Shown here: positions 59,436-64,000 of the stretch, piece after piece
How the letters are laid out: every line of letters begins with the position of its first letter
Position numbering within the stretch: position 1 is the stretch's first letter
Origin: Caenorhabditis elegans
Taxonomy: Eukaryota > Nematoda > Chromadorea > Rhabditida > Rhabditidae
Length of the DNA stretch: 64,000 bases
Direction: 5' to 3'
NCBI RefSeq assembly: GCF_000002985.6
Contig: NC_003283.11
Coordinates: 10,788,001-10,852,000, forward strand
Program-made: the position numbers and the translations under genes
The notes under the pieces: generated by a model
Database searches by the model: none
Seen by the model: the letters and a program-made list of their open reading frames with translations, nothing else
What the model was told of the DNA's origin: nothing

Positions 59436-62400
59436 ATGTCCCGTTTCTGGCCATCTTCTATTGCCCTTTTTTCAATTCTTCTGATTTCGATTCAACAGAC
59501 CCTTGCATGTGTGGATATTTTATTCGTGATTGATAATAAAACATTAGAGGTTTGGAATTCCGAAACTGAAATCGCTTGATTAAACTTCAAAATTAATTTA
59601 CAGGTTTCAAGAAGTAGAGCAATTCAAGTAGCAAAGGAGCTTCCGGAGGACCAAAAAATTCGAAAATGGGTTGTTCTTTCTAGAAACGATCGATATGTGC
59701 CAAGAGTTCTTCGAGTACAAATTTAAATATAAAAAATGAAATTAAGAAACTAATTTTTTAGAATAACGCCGAGTTACAAACAGTATTGAATACAATACAT
59801 GGAGATTATGATAGATTTTTAGAAATTGCAACTGGAGAAATAGCACGAAGAACTGCAAGTGAGTAAACGTTTTCAATTTTACATAAAACCAAAGAAAATT
59901 AGAGTTTTTTAAGCTTTCCAACCGTTTGTGATTCTCCTGTTTTCGGAAACTCCAGTTAATCAAACAATGACTAATATGTGGAGAAATATCTCATTGGCTC
60001 CGGCACTTCACATTTATAGAATTGGAAGTTTGCAAAGGTCAACTAAAATGCTATCTGAAGATCAGGAAATGGATTTCGAGAAGCTCATTGAATGTGGCCG
60101 TAATCAATCAAGTCTCTTCGGGTTTGATTCCAGCAAGTTCCACGGTGGAAATGAAATTCGAAGATCTCCAACATCAACTCATCGTCCATGGACATCGACT
60201 CGGGGGCCATTTGTTCGTCGTCTTACATTTTATGATGCTTCACAGGCATTGATAAATCAAAAGAAAAAGGAGGAGCTGTCGAAGGTTGATACGAAATTTA
60301 CGATTACAAGAACGTTCAAGAAAATGACAACAATTCCAATGAGCACAACAAGAAGAATGACGACCACTACAATCCGTCCTAAAACAACAAAAAAGTATTT
60401 GAGTCGATCTACAAGCAAATACGATGCAAAAAAGACTACTCGAAGCTACCAAACAACTACAAGGTAAGCAACAATTATTATTTAAAGTACTTTCTATAAG
60501 ATCTATGTCTTGAAATCTTATATACTTTTTTGGATCAATATTGTTACTCAAAACTCACTAGCACACCCGCACTGTTACGTTGTGAAATTGTAAAACTTTT
60601 ATTAAAAAGATAAATATTGATAAAGTGCGAATTATGTTAAACGTATTGCTAATGGTTTATAACTCACAGGAGTGTGCAACCTCGTAAAGCAACTACAAAA
60701 CCTCGTTCATTGGCATTAACAAGCAGGTGTGATTTGAAAAAAGCTTTCGTATTTCCTCTAGGTTAATCTCAGTGCCCGAATTTGGCAGCTAATGTGCACC
60801 TTGGATTTTTCAAAAATTGTCAACCTGAAAATTTTTATTCTTTGTAATTAAACTAATCACTTACTACAATATCTGAAAAATAGAGCTATAAGTTGTCAAA
60901 ATAGTAGTTGGGTGCCAGATTGTTAGAGGAAATGCGGAAGTTTTCAAACGTGTTGTTTAAAATTCGACTGTGTTTAGGAATCCGCATTCTCAACAGAAAA
61001 GTGTTCAAGTTTCATCGAAAAGGTACAATTGCTTTCTTTAGATAAAAATTCGAAACTCTAACCTGCAATAGCTGTAAAATTCGTAGCGATAGAAACTGTT
61101 AACTAACTTGTAGTCATTTAAATTTAAAAGTAGGTCATAAAAAATACGAGTTTTATTTAGTTAAACATTTTGATGCCAGGTCTACCACGTCTCGGATGAA
61201 GACAACTACAAAAACGCCTCGGTGGGCTACTACAACTAGGTAAACGTGGATAAATATTTTTAAATATTTTCTATGTCTCTTATAGTAGTAATATTTCTAA
61301 GCAAACTTTGACTACAAGAATACCATGGTGGACTACTACCAAGTGGGAGGATCAGGAAAATTAAATTTGGAATTAGAATTTATAGATAGCTCCGCATTCA
61401 AAATTAATTTTGTTTGTTTCTAGAGAAATTTCTCACAATCAAAACATCAACAAAAATCTGCGACCACTAGAGCATATATTTTATTTCAACAGTTATTCTT
61501 AAATAGGGCTTCACAATCTCGCGGGACAACTACCAAAACACCAATGACAACCAGGTATGAATAGATGTGTAGTTAATATGCTAACTTCAACTGCTCGATC
61601 ACTTTTTTCTACAAGTCATCGTATATTTAAAATAAACAATTAGAAAATGCCCAGACTACTAACATAGAGCGTTAAGCTCAACGTTTTATATTTATAGTCT
61701 CAGTTAGACCGAGTTACTTTTTATTTGTAAAATAAAATTTTATTAATCAGATTTACTAGAACAATGCAAACAACACGGACTCCGTGGTGGGTAACAACAA
61801 GGTGGGAAGCTAAGATTTTAGTTAAGTTGATAAAAAAATTTAGTAGGTCTGTGCATCTGTCGGCGACAAACACGACTAGCAAACAAATTACTACTACCAG
61901 GTTGGGATTAATAAATATTTACTAGTTTGATAAGGTTTACAAAATACTGTTAAACGTCTTAACAGAACTCCTCGGCGAGCAGTTGCTACCTCAAAAGTTC
62001 CTTGGTGGTCCACAACTAGGTATTGTTGTAATTAGAAAATCCAAATTAAAAGTCTTATTAGCAGGGCTGCAAAGCATACAACTACTAATGTTCCGTGGTG
62101 GGCCACAGGAACGAGGTTCGTAGAAAACTGACGCGCAGAGGTAGTATACAAATTACACTTTTGCAGAAGGCCTAAAGTCATTGATCGAAACCTACTGAAT
62201 TCACCGTTACGGTATTTTTGAACATTATGCGATCCCCTAACAAATGCTTATTTAGATAGAATAGAACAGAAATTAATGCAAATTTATTAAAGTTGAACTT
62301 ATTTTTATCAGCGAACAATTTCGAACAAGGCAGCCGTCTTTATCAGGGATCACGAGGTGAGATCATAGACGGATTCCCTTTTTTAAACTCGCCCACCACA

Positions 62401-63957
62401 TTTTTATTTTATAGGGCTCCACAATCTCAAAAGACTACCACAAAAACTTCATGATGGGCTACAACTACAAGGTACCAACTTCTGGTTAGGCTAATTTAGA
62501 TTTAGAGTTTTGATTTTACTATTAAAACAATGTTTTCAAAACCTAAATTTAGTTAAAAATTGACAAATTAGTAACAGATAAGTTTTTAAAAAACATACAT
62601 TTTCTTACCAGAGCCACGAAACTCCGGGAAACTACTACAATTGTTCCATGGTGGGCTACCTCAACCAGGTATACTTTCGATAGCTACACAGAGAACTAGT
62701 ACTTTAATTATAATTAGACAACATCAATTAGTTATGATCGATCTAAAAAATTTTTGTTCGAATAAGTTTTTATCAGACGTCCACAGTATTTTGCAACTAC
62801 TACACGACCCCGTTTGTGGGTTACCATCAGGTGGGATTTGAATCTAGAAATGTAGAATGTGAACGTTTTTGACAGAGCGCCACAGGGACAAGTTACGACC
62901 ACAAGAGTTCCGTGGTGGAAAACTACGTCCAGGTAGATATATATAGCAATTTTGAATTTACCGAAATTTAGTCTAGTTGAAAAAAGGTTTTTTGTTGGTG
63001 AGAAACCAACTTTTTCCCAGACCAGCCCAGACTTCTACCTTGACGACAAGAGTACCGTGGTGGGCTACAACCAGGTTGGGACGAATAGATATTTTCTAAG
63101 ACTAAATCATTTTTGATAGGGCTCCTGAATCAGGAAAGAGTTCTACAAGAATCCCATGGTGGGCGACCACAACAAGGTGGGAAAGTGTTTTAAAAACATT
63201 TTTGTTACAAAATTGTATCTCAGAGCTCCGTATCCTACTACTACCACTCGCAAAACTACGACTAGAACTCCATGGTGGAGTTCTCAAATCACACGTTCGC
63301 CGTTGCGGTATTATTAGAGTTCTAGGCTTTATAGTTTGCGGATACGTTTTTGAAGTTACCAGCTTTATTATAATATTACAATAGAACTCACTTTCTATCG
63401 TCGTATAATACAAATGAATATACTAATGTATTTTTTCAGAACAACTAGCAAGCCTGACAATACATTTTGGCATCCGACCGAATCATTCGGAACAACTCGT
63501 TCCCCAGCTCCTGTGTCTACAATTGATTCTCCATTGAAGCCAGAAGTTCCAGTTATCAAACCAATGGATTTTATGGTTCGATCAAGAAGTGTTCAATTTG
63601 CAATGACTGAAAAGCCACCTTTTACAACAGTCATGAATCCAATGAAATTTTTCACAACGACAAGAACCCCAATTACTAAACCTAAGCCTTTAATACCGTA
63701 CAGTTGTACTGCAGATGTATTCTTTTTGGTAGACGTTTCTCAAGGAACTGGAGATAAAAGTCAACAGTGAGTCTTCATATTGTACCTTATTTCAATGGTT
63801 AAATTTGCAGGTACTTAGATATTGCTGCATCAGCAATCAGTTCTCTTCCAATTTCACAAGATACTGTGCGCGTCGGATTGATAAGTTATTCTGGTCCTGG
63901 AAGAACTCATGTTCGAGTTTTCTTGGATAAGCACAATGAAAAAGAAAAACTTATTGA
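59436..63957 (+). CDS. Secreted protein with two VWA-like regions and a mini-exon Thr/PWW linker (partial, runs off right edge)
   Basis: The start is at 59436 with signal peptide MSRFWPSSIALFSILLIS and cleavage near ACVD. Exons 59436-59549, 59604-59714, 59762-59858 and 59914-60463 encode a first VWA-like fold (CVDILFVIDN .. PFVILLFSE) without the DxSxS metal site, then a Thr/Arg/Lys-rich stretch. The linker comes from the mini-exon array at 60670-63307, every unit phase 2-2. Exon 63440-63766 continues the Thr/Pro linker and opens a second VWA domain (CTADVFFLVDVSQGTG), continued in 63811-63957 (VRVGLISYSG). That exon ends in phase 2 at GTAAGG, so the gene continues beyond the window. At least 758 residues are present if the stop-containing unit is skipped. 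VWA domains bind extracellular ligands (family knowledge). The Thr-rich linker suggests heavy O-glycosylation (inference). No specific function is known to me. Confidence 0.85.
60670..63307 (+). repeat. Tandem array of 18 symmetric mini-exons encoding Thr..Pro-Trp-Trp units
   Basis: Units with AG acceptor and GT donor are: 60670-60726, 60978-61022, 61180-61239, 61286-61342, 61507-61554, 61751-61801, 61847-61900, 61966-62019, 62065-62115, 62167-62211, 62312-62356, 62415-62471, 62612-62668, 62777-62830, 62876-62932, 63021-63074, 63120-63176, 63224-63307. All lengths (45-84 nt) are multiples of three and all begin and end in phase 2. The typical peptide is AP..TTTRVPWWATTR. PWW is intact in nine units, altered in others (PRW, RLW), and absent from a second class (60978, 62167, 62312). 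The unit at 62415 has TGA in place of the first Trp codon. Confidence 0.88.
62415..62471 (+). pseudogene. Dead mini-exon with in-frame stop
   Basis: This unit keeps a good acceptor (TTTTATAG), donor (AAG|GTACC), length (57 nt) and phase. Where its siblings read CCA TGG TGG, however, it reads TCA TGA TGG. Because all units are phase 2-2, skipping it leaves the protein in frame. Including it would end the protein before the second VWA domain. Confidence 0.75.
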
Positions 63958-64000
63958 GTAAGGGAAAATACTTCATAAGCCCGGAAAATAAATCTCCGTT

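Noticed and set aside
1-64000. tRNA, rRNA, CRISPR or bacterial operon features
   Set aside because: No tRNA A/B-box pair or cloverleaf was found by eye, and the DNA is clearly animal nuclear; a tRNA scan would be needed to exclude a diverged copy.

Overview
The window is nuclear DNA of a nematode, almost certainly Caenorhabditis and by gene content most likely C. elegans; from memory this neighbourhood is on chromosome V, which I could not check. The evidence is the ~50-nt introns with TTTTCAG acceptors, acceptor-like sites directly before start codons (spliced-leader sites), closely packed genes, an srh chemoreceptor, F-box/FBA sequence and many palindromic short transposons. Coding regions were rebuilt exon by exon. 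For every CDS called here the exon phases close to a whole number of codons, or are stated to continue past the edge.

1-14 kb is small accessory genes. There is a secreted Gln-rich protein (minus), a head-to-head pair of secreted paralogues with four shared cysteines, a tiny protein starting Met-Gly-Cys that is probably lipid-anchored, an intact srh receptor beside a broken copy, a 781-bp palindromic transposon flanked by 9-bp direct repeats, and a 63-residue protein whose start codon is alone in its exon.

14-20 kb holds three minus-strand housekeeping genes: secs-1 (Sep-tRNA:Sec-tRNA synthase, selenocysteine synthesis), prp-38 and plrg-1 (both spliceosomal). plrg-1 and prp-38 have the spacing and signals of an operon. 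20-24 kb holds a decayed F-box gene invaded by two palindromic elements, then a 56-residue single-pass membrane protein. 24-29 kb holds a coiled-coil gene of unknown role, lig-1 (DNA ligase I) and a small zinc-finger-like ORF. About 8 kb without recognised genes follows, presumably mostly nrx-1 upstream control DNA, containing a 0.9-kb TTAA-flanked palindrome and a C14 tract.

37-58.4 kb is nrx-1 (neurexin): 28 exons give 1716 residues with six LNS and three EGF modules, a transmembrane segment and a PDZ-binding tail. An internal first exon at 54 kb would give a short form without LNS domains.

From 59.4 kb to the right edge is a secreted protein with two degenerate von Willebrand A-like regions joined by a Thr-rich linker. 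The linker is encoded by a tandem array of 18 tiny exons, all phase 2-2, many repeating a Pro-Trp-Trp motif; one carries a stop codon. This array is the most unusual structure in the window.
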